Positions 1 to 4,949 of a DNA stretch of 8,092 bases are shown one piece after another. The position numbers were made by a program, and so were the translations under genes. Each line of letters starts with the position of its first letter. Within the stretch, counting starts at the first letter, position 1. The notes beneath the pieces are model-generated. The model was given only the letters and a program-made list of their open reading frames with translations. It had not been told where the DNA came from and made no database searches. This DNA comes from Bacteroidia bacterium (lineage in GTDB: Bacteria > Bacteroidota > Bacteroidia > Bacteroidales > UBA12481): positions 1 through 8,092 of the forward strand of contig JAPLDV010000261.1 of assembly GCA_026391235.1 (NCBI GenBank), given 5' to 3'.

Positions 1-163
1 GGTATTGGGTATCGGGACTACAAATTTAACAGATCAGGGAACATATTATGAGTTTCAGATCATAAATTGTTGTCAAGGTATTTTCAATTCCGAATACTCA
101 TTATATTTTTGTTACCTGATGCCCGATACCCGATACCCGATACCTGATACCTGATACCCGAAA
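1..163. repeat. Heptamer tandem array with an inverted partner at the window edge
   Basis: Positions 115-163 hold seven 7-nt units of consensus CCCGATA (variants CCTGATG, CCTGATA, CCCGAAA). At 1-16 the same unit occurs in opposite orientation (GGTATTGGGTATCGGG), and it would pair with 122-137 across one G-T wobble, giving a 16-bp stem around about 105 nt of AT-rich sequence. Together with 164-184, a pyrimidine-rich run, this fills the whole spacer before the first gene; no gene is seen in it. The left arm may continue outside the window. Confidence 0.8.
104..111 (+). promoter_or_regulatory. Possible Bacteroidota -7 box (TATTTTTG)
   Basis: TATTTTTG fits the TAnnTTTG consensus and lies about 75 nt before the first start codon. 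No convincing TTG/TTTG -33 element is seen at the usual 18-21 nt spacing, so this is only a possible promoter. If real, the heptamer array would lie in the 5' untranslated leader. Confidence 0.3.
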
Positions 164-184
164 CCCTCTAACCTCCATCCTCCC

Positions 185-742
185 ATGGCCCTTACCGCCT
201 CCAATCCCTTTCCCCTGGGCTCTAAAGCCCCTGACTTCAAACTGCCTGATACCGTTTCAGGCAAGTTGCTGTCATTAACTGAACTCCAATCGGATAAAGC
301 TACGGTCATTATGTTTATCTGCAATCATTGTCCTTATGTAAAGCACGTGAATGCAGGATTGGTGGCACTTGCAAATAGTTATATCAAAAGGGGAGTCTCC
401 TTTATCGCGATAAACAGTAACGATGCCAGGCGGTATCCGGATGATTCTCCGGAGCAGATGACAGTGGTTGCCGAAATGAACCAGTATCCGTTTCCTTACC
501 TGTTCGATGAAACGCAGGAGGTAGCAAGAGCTTATGATGCCGCCTGCACCCCTGAGTTTTATTTGTTCGACAAGGATATGTCACTTGTCTACCACGGCCA
601 GATGGATGATTCAAGGCCATCAACCGGCATTCCGGTAACCGGCAAGGATCTCTCACTGGCGCTGGACCTTACGCTAGCCGGTAAACCTTTTCAGGGCATA
701 CAGAAACCGGGCATTGGATGTGGGATTAAATGGCGCCAGTAA
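185..742 (+). CDS. Peroxiredoxin-like thioredoxin-fold protein (AhpC/TSA-type redoxin)
   Basis: A 185-residue cytoplasmic protein of the redoxin superfamily, resembling the PRX-like group whose N-terminal half carries a CxxC inside an NHCPYVKH-type motif. Here C46-N-H-C49-P follows a beta strand (VIMFI), and the thioredoxin cis-proline region is ACTPEFYLF with P123. The conserved tail KPGIGCGIKW carries C179. No signal peptide is seen, so it is expected in the cytoplasm as a thiol-disulfide oxidoreductase or peroxidase; the substrate is unknown. The ATG at 185 is the first start in frame and follows a pyrimidine-rich run without a Shine-Dalgarno site, as is usual in Bacteroidota. The next gene begins 19 nt downstream, so the two may be cotranscribed. 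Family call is firm; function is inference. Confidence 0.85.
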   Translation: MALTASNPFPLGSKAPDFKLPDTVSGKLLSLTELQSDKATVIMFICNHCPYVKHVNAGLVALANSYIKRGVSFIAINSNDARRYPDDSPEQMTVVAEMNQYPFPYLFDETQEVARAYDAACTPEFYLFDKDMSLVYHGQMDDSRPSTGIPVTGKDLSLALDLTLAGKPFQGIQKPGIGCGIKWRQ

Positions 743-761
743 ATTCGGTATTTTAGTTTGC

Positions 762-1892
762 ATGAAACAGGTTATTTTAAAACCGGGACGCGAGAAGTCG
801 GTGAAACGCCGGCATCCCTGGATTTTCAGTGGCGCCATTCAAAAAGTTGCCGGGTCGCCGGGCTCAGGAGAAACGGTAGAGTTATTATCTGCGGGCGGAC
901 AATTTCTGGGCCGCGGTGCCTGGTCACCTCAATCGCAGATGTCTGTCAGAATGTGGTCCTTTTTAGACGAAGAGGTCGGCCCGGATTTTTTCAGGAGGAA
1001 AATTGAGGAGGCAAGAGCATGGAGGATGCCGCCGGTAATTTGTGCTGATACCAGCGGTGTCAGGCTGATTCACTCGGAGTCCGATGGCCTTCCCGGGTTT
1101 ACCGTGGATCGTTACAGCGACTATTTTGTTTGTCAGATTTCAACTGCAGGTGCTGATTACTGGAAAGATACACTGGTCGCAATCCTTCGCGATGTGGTAC
1201 CCTGCAAAGGAATTTTTGAAAGATCCGACCTGTCTGTCCGGAAAAAAGAGGGGCTGGGCGAATCTCTGGGGTTACTTTGGGGTGAGGAGCCGCCTGAAGT
1301 GATCGAAATTAATGAAGACGGCAGGAAATATGCAGTAAGCATCCGCACCGGTCATAAAACCGGGTTTTACCTCGATCAGCGCGATAACCGGTCGCTGGTC
1401 GGATTGTGCTCAAACGACTGTGAGGTACTGGATTGTTTCAGCTACACGGGAGGATTTGCAGTAGCTGCTCTGACAGGGGGTGCCCGGCATGTAACCTTGC
1501 TCGATTCATCCGGACCGGCCCTTGCGCAGGCTGCTCTGAATATCAGATTAAACGGCATATCAGAAGATAAATACACCCTGATGGAAGCCGACGTTTTTCA
1601 GGCCATCAGAAAATTCAGAGCTGATAATCGTATGTTTGACCTGATTATCCTTGATCCACCAAAGTTTGTAGAGTCGCGCAACCAGATCGACAAAGGGGCC
1701 CGGGCTTATAAGGATATTAATATGATTGCCATTCAGTTGCTGAAGTCTGGCGGCTTCCTGTTCACCTTTTCCTGCTCCGGCCACATGGAAGATCTTCTTT
1801 TCCAGAAGATTGTTGCCGATGCAGCCCTTGATGCCGGCCGGAGTTTCCCGGAAGGTAAATACCTCAAGGGGCTAATGGTAATGATTAGTTAG
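762..1892 (+). CDS. rlmI: Class I SAM-dependent 23S rRNA (cytosine-C5) methyltransferase, RlmI-like, with C-terminal deletion
   Basis: A 376-residue RlmI/YccW-type rRNA methyltransferase. The N-terminal PUA domain is recognisable from SVKRRHPWIFSGAI (about residues 10-23). The linker motif TGHKTGFYLDQRDNR starts at residue 196, the SAM-binding motif I DCFSYTGGFA at 224, the substrate-site motif LDPPKF with D298, and the FSCSG motif follows. ATG at 762 is preferred over a TTG at 714 because family members start at MKQVILKPGR and the TTG start would overlap the upstream gene. Near the C-terminus, ALDAGR (R360) runs directly into SFPEGKYLKGL. In E. coli RlmI about 18-19 residues, including an ADHP motif, lie between these points, so an in-frame deletion near nt 1842 is likely. 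The gene converges on the minus-strand gene 14 nt away. It is probably unrelated to the arsenic genes. Confidence 0.88.
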   Translation: MKQVILKPGREKSVKRRHPWIFSGAIQKVAGSPGSGETVELLSAGGQFLGRGAWSPQSQMSVRMWSFLDEEVGPDFFRRKIEEARAWRMPPVICADTSGVRLIHSESDGLPGFTVDRYSDYFVCQISTAGADYWKDTLVAILRDVVPCKGIFERSDLSVRKKEGLGESLGLLWGEEPPEVIEINEDGRKYAVSIRTGHKTGFYLDQRDNRSLVGLCSNDCEVLDCFSYTGGFAVAALTGGARHVTLLDSSGPALAQAALNIRLNGISEDKYTLMEADVFQAIRKFRADNRMFDLIILDPPKFVESRNQIDKGARAYKDINMIAIQLLKSGGFLFTFSCSGHMEDLLFQKIVADAALDAGRSFPEGKYLKGLMVMIS

Positions 1893-1906
1893 AAAGATTC
1901 GTCAGA

Positions 1907-2290
1907 TCACTTTTTACCGGCACATTTGCCTTCACATTTGCCTTCACATTTTGAACCGCAAGCTTCCTTGCAGGCAGATGTGCATGCACCGGTGCATTCC
2001 CCGTTACCTGTACAACATGATTTAGTAGAAACTCCACAGCAGGAATTTGTTTTAACTCCGCAACATGAGCCCACTGAACCTTTACAACAGGAAGCCTTGC
2101 AACTTTCACCGCAGGTACCTTTGCAACTTTCACCACAGCTCTTTTTTGCCGCTGCCTTGGCTGCTTTTACTTTTTTGTCTTTGTCAACGACGACGATCTT
2201 TGCCGCAGCATCCTTATGAATGGTTAGAGCGGGTGCAACGTAAACTCCCACAAAGACCATTAACGAGAAGATCACCAGAATTCTTTTCAT
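1907..2290 (-). CDS. Small secreted cysteine-rich protein (19 Cys), metallothionein-like, divergent from arsR
   Basis: A 127-residue protein with a Sec signal peptide (MKRILVIFSLMVFVGVYVAPA, about residues 1-21) and no lipobox cysteine, so it should be exported and soluble or periplasmic. A Lys/Ala-rich linker (about 30-50) leads into a cysteine-rich tail with 19 cysteines at residues 52-123. The tail is built from short repeats: CGESCKGT/CGESCKAS (8 residues), three SCC blocks spaced by GV(K/S)T(N/K), and CEGK-CEGK-CAGKK at the end. I know no named family for it; a metal or arsenic(III) thiolate-binding role is inferred from composition and from its position back to back with arsR. The ATG at 2290 is preceded by a good -7 box. 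The repeats suggest growth by tandem duplication. A disulfide-rich structural protein is the alternative. Confidence 0.75.
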   Translation of the reverse strand: MKRILVIFSLMVFVGVYVAPALTIHKDAAAKIVVVDKDKKVKAAKAAAKKSCGESCKGTCGESCKASCCKGSVGSCCGVKTNSCCGVSTKSCCTGNGECTGACTSACKEACGSKCEGKCEGKCAGKK

Positions 2291-2317
2291 TTTTTTTTAT
2301 TTTCAGTTTGGTTATTG

Positions 2318-2325
2318 CAAAGATA
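2318..2325 (-). promoter_or_regulatory. Bacteroidota -7 promoter box for the cysteine-rich gene
   Basis: Read on the minus strand, 2325 to 2318 is TATCTTTG, an exact match to the TAnnTTTG -7 consensus of the Bacteroidota primary sigma factor. It lies 27 nt before the ATG at 2290, implying a leader of roughly 20 nt that ends in an A-rich run. A -33 element is not clear. Confidence 0.6.
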
Positions 2326-2380
2326 CAGTAGTCTGGGATTGTTAGCTGTTAAACATAAGTTAAAAAAAGTGAATCGATTT

Positions 2381-2410
2381 TTTGGTTGTTGATAATGTTT
2401 CGTATTTTTG
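2381..2410 (+). promoter_or_regulatory. Promoter of arsR: TTTG (-33) and TATTTTTG (-7)
   Basis: TTTG at 2381-2384 and TATTTTTG at 2403-2410, 18 nt apart, fit the Bacteroidota promoter pattern (TTTG, about 19-21 nt, TAnnTTTG). Transcription would begin near 2417, giving a very short leader before the arsR ATG at 2430. The gene has no Shine-Dalgarno sequence. Confidence 0.6.
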
Positions 2411-2415
2411 CGAAA
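2398..2415. promoter_or_regulatory. Candidate ArsR operator: inverted repeat bracketing the -7 box
   Basis: TTTCG (2398-2402) and CGAAA (2411-2415) form a perfect 5-bp inverted repeat whose 8-nt centre is exactly the -7 box TATTTTTG. A dimeric ArsR bound here would block RNA polymerase directly, which is the expected autorepression arrangement. The assignment rests on position and symmetry only. Confidence 0.45.
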
Positions 2416-2429
2416 TAAGAAATGATTTC

Positions 2430-2753
2430 ATGACAAGCAAATTCATCACAACTGATCATGAGCAGCTCGCACGGTTTGCCAAGGCACTGGGCCACCCCGT
2501 CAGGGTGTATATCATGGAGCTGCTGTCGAAACAGACCTGCTGTTTCAGCGGTGATCTGGCCGAGGACCTTCCGATAGCCCGGTCAACACTTTCCCGGCAC
2601 CTCAAGGAACTGAAGGCTGCCGGCTTGATCCAGGGAACCATCGAGTACCCGAAGATCAGGTATTGCATCAACCGTGAAAACTGGGAACGGGCACAGGAAC
2701 TCTTTGGGCAGTTGCAGCAATCGCCTAAAATGTATGAAAACGCTTGCAAATGA
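2430..2753 (+). CDS. arsR: ArsR/SmtB-family arsenic-responsive repressor
   Basis: A 107-residue winged-helix regulator. The core reads LARFAKALGHPVRVYIMELL, then the TCCFSGDLAEDL segment, the recognition helix region ARSTLSRHLKELKAAGLI, and a wing with IEYPKIRYCIN. Adjacent cysteines in TCCFSGDL sit where ArsR relatives carry metalloid-sensing thiols; YCIN and the C-terminal NACK supply further cysteines. ATG at 2430 is chosen over a TTG at 2382 because homologous sequence begins near TDHEQLARFAKALGHP, and the TTG lies in the -33 element. The repressor would leave DNA on binding As(III) or trivalent organoarsenicals and release the genes downstream. It is divergent from the cysteine-rich gene, so both may share control. 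Its TGA stop is followed immediately by a 16-nt tandem duplication. Confidence 0.88.
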   Translation: MTSKFITTDHEQLARFAKALGHPVRVYIMELLSKQTCCFSGDLAEDLPIARSTLSRHLKELKAAGLIQGTIEYPKIRYCINRENWERAQELFGQLQQSPKMYENACK

Positions 2754-2754
2754 C

Positions 2755-2786
2755 ATTCATAGACGCAAATATTCATGGACGCAAAT
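2755..2786 (+). repeat. Two tandem 16-nt units between arsR and the arsE-like gene
   Basis: ATTCATAGACGCAAAT (2755-2770) is followed directly by ATTCATGGACGCAAAT (2771-2786), with one difference. The GACGC core and the following GTGTCCCTACAAT resemble degenerate copies of GTAGAGACGC-type intergenic repeats; a related hairpin lies at 4874-4891. Confidence 0.75.
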
Positions 2787-2811
2787 ATGTGTCCCTACAA
2801 TATTAATCAAT

Positions 2812-3045
2812 ATGGAAATCAAAATCTTAGGTACTGGCTGCGCAAAGTGCAAAAGCCTGGAAAAAGTAACCCGAGAAGTTGTGGAAGAGCAAAAAATCGA
2901 TGCAACCATTACCAAGGTAGAGGATATCGTGGAAATTATGTCCTTTAGGATAATGACTACCCCGGCTTTGGTCGTTGACGGGAAAGTTCTGTTAAAGGGC
3001 CGTGTACCCAGTGCCAATGAAATCAAACAATTGCTAACCAAATAA
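2812..3045 (+). CDS. arsE: Small thioredoxin-fold redox protein, ArsE-like (MTH895/TM0996 type)
   Basis: A 77-residue single-domain thioredoxin-like protein with active site G-C10-A-K-C13-K and a cis-proline region MTTPALVVDGKV, the layout of the 'redox-active disulfide protein 2' family of minimal thioredoxins. It has no signal peptide and is cytoplasmic. Family homologs commonly sit next to arsR and CcdA-like permeases. The order arsR, this gene, arsF, arsG matches the arsEFG type of locus, in which ArsE and ArsF are reported to reduce nitro groups of aromatic arsenicals before efflux by ArsG. ATG at 2812 is chosen because the protein family begins with MEIKILGTGC; an in-frame upstream extension would overlap arsR. 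It lies 4 nt before the arsF start, so it should be cotranscribed. The thioredoxin call is firm; the ArsE label rests largely on context. Confidence 0.7.
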   Translation: MEIKILGTGCAKCKSLEKVTREVVEEQKIDATITKVEDIVEIMSFRIMTTPALVVDGKVLLKGRVPSANEIKQLLTK

Positions 3046-3049
3046 ATCA

Positions 3050-3435
3050 ATGAGTATGAAAAAGCTTGGTATTCTTATGCTTGCAGCTACCCTTCTGACC
3101 GGAGCCTTGTTTAGCGAATCAGCTTCTGCACCTATTTCCACTTTACCCGCAGATGCGTAACTTGCCAGACAGTTGAAAAGGTCGCCGAACAGGCAGTGAA
3201 TGAATTCTTTCCTGAGGCCGTGAAACGCGGTGATGTATTCTTTAAATCGGTTAACATTGAAGAAAAGGAAAATGACGACTTAGTGAAAAGACTGAAGGTT
3301 GAAGGTCAATCCTTGTTAATCGTGAATGGTAAGGACCAGGTCAATATTGTCGACAAGGGATTCATGTATGCTATGAATGAACCCGACAAGCTCAAGGCAG
3401 TAGTTAAAGCCAATGTCGAAAAGTATTTAAAATAA
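3050..3435 (+). pseudogene. arsF: arsF-like exported thioredoxin-fold protein, disrupted by a 1-nt frameshift
   Basis: The ATG at 3050 (or 3056) opens a clear signal peptide, MKKLGILMLAATLLTGALF..ASA, but this frame stops at TAA 3158-3160. The rest of the protein is in the frame one base back: TYFHFTRRCVTCQTVEKV from about 3130, with CVTC cysteines at codons 3154 and 3163, continuing through VNIEEKENDDLVKRL and the cis-Pro-like region to TAA 3435. The break falls between about 3122 and 3148 and is explained by loss of one base. The YFHxTxRCxTC signature is that of the ArsF family (nitroreductase subunit for nitrophenyl arsenicals). Neighbours are 4 nt upstream and 3 nt downstream, so the operon is tight. 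The lesion may be genuine or a sequencing error. An internal ATG at 3196 gives an open 79-residue piece that lacks the CxxC. Confidence 0.75.
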
Positions 3436-3438
3436 CGC

Positions 3439-4140
3439 ATGAGCTGGTTACAGGGATTATTGGAAAACTCTCAGTGGCCGATACTAACGGCTTTTCTGCT
3501 GGGACTCATGACTGCCATAAGCCCTTGTCCGTTAGCAACGAATATTAGCGCTATTGCCTTTATCGGTAAAAACATTACCGATAAAAAGACGGTTTTACTC
3601 AAAGGGGTGATTTATACCCTCGGGCGCGCTTTTACCTATACCTTAATAGGACTATTGTTCTTTTTCGGCCTTGGAGAAGTCGGATTGTCCGGTTTCTTTC
3701 AGCGATGGGGAGAAAAGATACTCGGTCCACTGCTGATCATTATCGGTTTATTTATGCTGGGTGTTATTAAGTTGAAAATTCCTGGATTAGGTAAACTGAC
3801 CGAACGGATGGAGAATCAAGCAGGGAAGGGATATTGGGGAGTATTCTTGCTGGGGGTGGTTTTTGCACTTGGATTCTGTCCTTACAGCGGTGTTCTTTAT
3901 TTTGTGATGCTGATTCCAATGACAATTGCCTCAGCTCATGGTCTTTATCTACCTTTTGTATTCGCTATAGCTACCGGTTTGCCTGTAATCCTCTTTGCCT
4001 GGATGATTGCCTACGCTGTTGGCAGCGTGGGATCTATCTATGACAAAATCAAGGTTTTCGAACTTTGGTTCCGGCGGGTGGTTGCCGTGCTGTTTATCGG
4101 GGTGGGGATTTACTACATTATTGTAACGATGATTGTTTAA
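3439..4140 (+). CDS. arsG: ArsG-like aromatic arsenical efflux permease (CcdA/DsbD-like membrane protein)
   Basis: A 233-residue integral membrane protein with about six hydrophobic segments. It has the two-fold architecture of CcdA/DsbD transmembrane domains, with one cysteine in each half: SPCPLATN with C30 and GFCPYSGV with C147. These are its only cysteines. In the CcdA family this pair shuttles electrons; in the ArsG subgroup, found downstream of arsF, the protein is reported to export trivalent aromatic (aminobenzyl) arsenicals. The gene starts 3 nt after the arsF stop and is full length, with both motifs present, although arsF is frameshifted. It could instead pass reducing power from the cytoplasm to the exported ArsF; context and the SPCPLATN motif favour ArsG. 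A hairpin follows the stop codon. Confidence 0.78.
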   Translation: MSWLQGLLENSQWPILTAFLLGLMTAISPCPLATNISAIAFIGKNITDKKTVLLKGVIYTLGRAFTYTLIGLLFFFGLGEVGLSGFFQRWGEKILGPLLIIIGLFMLGVIKLKIPGLGKLTERMENQAGKGYWGVFLLGVVFALGFCPYSGVLYFVMLIPMTIASAHGLYLPFVFAIATGLPVILFAWMIAYAVGSVGSIYDKIKVFELWFRRVVAVLFIGVGIYYIIVTMIV

Positions 4141-4181
4141 GAATGGGTATCTGTTGCAGAACCCGGAGTAGCGTGACGGGG

Positions 4182-4199
4182 TCCCGACCTTCGTCGGGA
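4182..4199. repeat. REP-like hairpin after arsG
   Basis: TCCCGAC (4182-4188) and GTCGGGA (4193-4199) form a perfect 7-bp stem closed by a CTTC loop. It matches the GTCATCCCGAC-GAAG-GTCGGGA type of dispersed intergenic palindrome seen in many bacterial genomes, and GATGAC continues on the right side. No T-run follows directly, so a terminator role is uncertain, but it may end or protect the arsREFG transcript. Confidence 0.6.
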
Positions 4200-4207
4200 T
4201 GACAAGG

Positions 4208-4276
4208 CTTCGGATTTGAGTTTTATGTTTGGAGTTTGTTTGTTTTTTGGATATTGTTTTTTGTAATTTATTGTAA
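4208..4276 (+). repeat. T/G-rich low-complexity spacer
   Basis: A degenerate run built from TTTG, GTTT and GGAT words, almost without C, between the hairpin and the arsM remnant. TATGTTTG at 4224-4231 matches the -7 consensus, but in such a tract this is weak evidence of a promoter. No coding sequence is seen. Confidence 0.55.
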
Positions 4277-4282
4277 TCAATT

Positions 4283-4462
4283 ATGTGTTGTTGTGATTCA
4301 AATGATCTTAAGGATCTGGTAAAAGAAAAATACGGCAAGATTGCCGCATCTGAAAAACTGGGTTACACCAATGTGAAATTCCGGCCCGGCGAGATCGAGA
4401 ACCTGCCGGTAACCGGTGAGAAACCTTCCTGTTTGTGCGGATGTAAAAAATACCCATCATGA
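4283..4462 (+). pseudogene. arsM: Internally deleted arsM (arsenite methyltransferase) remnant, still an open 59-codon frame
   Basis: The frame runs ATG 4283 to TGA 4460-4462. Residues 8-21 (DLKDLVKEKYGKIA) match the N-terminus of bacterial ArsM. Residues 24-43 (EKLGYTNV then KFRPGEIENLPV) match a segment normally far downstream, after the SAM-binding motif, where ArsM reads GYTNVEFRLGEIENLPVAD. The tail GEKPSCLCGCKK is cysteine-rich. The SAM motif (DLGSGxG), the conserved CSCG region and the second half of the fold are missing, so about 200 of some 260-280 residues are lost in two in-frame steps. It cannot be a methyltransferase. Its stop overlaps the next start (ATGA at 4459-4462), showing that arsM was once translationally coupled to the rhodanese-like gene. 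With MCCCD at the N-terminus and C50, C52 and C54, a thiol-binding peptide remains possible but unproven. Confidence 0.65.
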
Positions 4463-4857
4463 GCTTTTCGGTAGGCAGTCAATTGCAATATACTCCTCAC
4501 GAAGCCTTTAACCGTTGCCTGGAAGGATCGGTCATTCTCGATATCCGTCCGGAACTGCTTTGTGCGTATAAAGCATTTGATGTCCCGCAGGTATTGTACT
4601 GCCCCTGGCAGGACTTGGTCCGGATTATCGACAGGCTGCCTGATGGGCTGGAAGTCATTGTGGCTGATTCTTCAGGAATTCAAACCCGCGAAATCATTCA
4701 AATACTCAGCAATAGAGGTTTTAAAAAAATAGCAGGCCTTGCTGGTGGGATGCTTGAATGGGAAAGGGATGGCCTTCCTATCCTTCTTGACAATAAAGCC
4801 CGCCTTTCAGGATCCTGCATGTGCCAACTGAAATTTCGCGATGTCACTAGTCAATAG
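4459..4857 (+). CDS. Rhodanese-like protein without catalytic Cys, arsenic-operon type
   Basis: A 132-residue single rhodanese domain. It is recognisable from VILDIRPELLCAYKAFDVPQV (residues 25-45), the loop VADSSGIQ (68-75), and LAGGMLEWERDGLP (94-107). In active rhodaneses the loop is CxxGxR; here the cysteine position is D70, so classical sulfurtransferase chemistry is not expected. A C-terminal SGSC120-M-C122-QL motif offers a vicinal thiol pair that could bind As(III). I recall similar rhodanese-like proteins next to arsM in Bacteroidota with the same D and CMC features, so this is probably family-typical rather than damage. The start overlaps the arsM remnant stop by 4 nt. The last residues (DVTSQ) and the TAG stop fall inside a heptamer repeat, so the original C-terminus may have been overwritten. 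Function unknown. Confidence 0.8.
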   Translation: MSFSVGSQLQYTPHEAFNRCLEGSVILDIRPELLCAYKAFDVPQVLYCPWQDLVRIIDRLPDGLEVIVADSSGIQTREIIQILSNRGFKKIAGLAGGMLEWERDGLPILLDNKARLSGSCMCQLKFRDVTSQ

Positions 4858-4870
4858 TCACTTGTCACTT
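4843..4870 (+). repeat. Four 7-nt tandem units overlapping the end of the rhodanese-like gene
   Basis: GTCACTA, GTCAATA, GTCACTT, GTCACTT stand in exact register. The stop codon TAG (4855-4857) of the rhodanese-like gene lies within units two and three, so the array supplies the end of the protein. Confidence 0.8.
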
Positions 4871-4873
4871 GAA

Positions 4874-4922
4874 AGACGCATTTAGGCGTCTCTACAGTCT
4901 TCCTCATAACGCGTCACGCGTT
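4874..4922. repeat. Two palindromes in the arsC leader
   Basis: AGACGC (4874-4879) and GCGTCT (4886-4891) form a 6-bp stem with a 6-nt loop and continue into CTACAG, like the widespread GTAGAGACGC intergenic repeats. At 4908-4922 AACGCGT-C-ACGCGTT is a perfect 15-nt palindrome around one base, followed by a related CGTGTCACG. They lie 28 nt before arsC. They could be dispersed repeats or a regulator-binding site. Confidence 0.65.
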
Positions 4923-4949
4923 ACGTGTCACGATTAACAAAATGGTAAA

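Noticed and set aside
714..761. Upstream TTG start for the rRNA methyltransferase
   Set aside because: It would overlap the preceding gene and add 16 residues not typical of the family; ATG 762 fits the conserved N-terminus.
1926..2219. Plus-strand open frames over the cysteine-rich gene
   Set aside because: They are mirror readings of the repeat-rich minus-strand gene, which has a signal peptide and a proper promoter.
3122..3148. Programmed -1 frameshifting in arsF
   Set aside because: No X-XXY-YYZ slippery heptamer is seen in the overlap and no strong downstream structure is evident; a lost base is simpler.
3439..4140. A plain CcdA cytochrome c biogenesis protein
   Set aside because: No cytochrome c maturation genes are nearby, and the arsE/arsF context with SPCPLATN favours ArsG, though electron transfer cannot be excluded.
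3949..4338. Minus-strand 129-codon open frame across the arsG end and spacer
   Set aside because: It overlaps the well-supported arsG and the REP-like hairpin and has no family motif.
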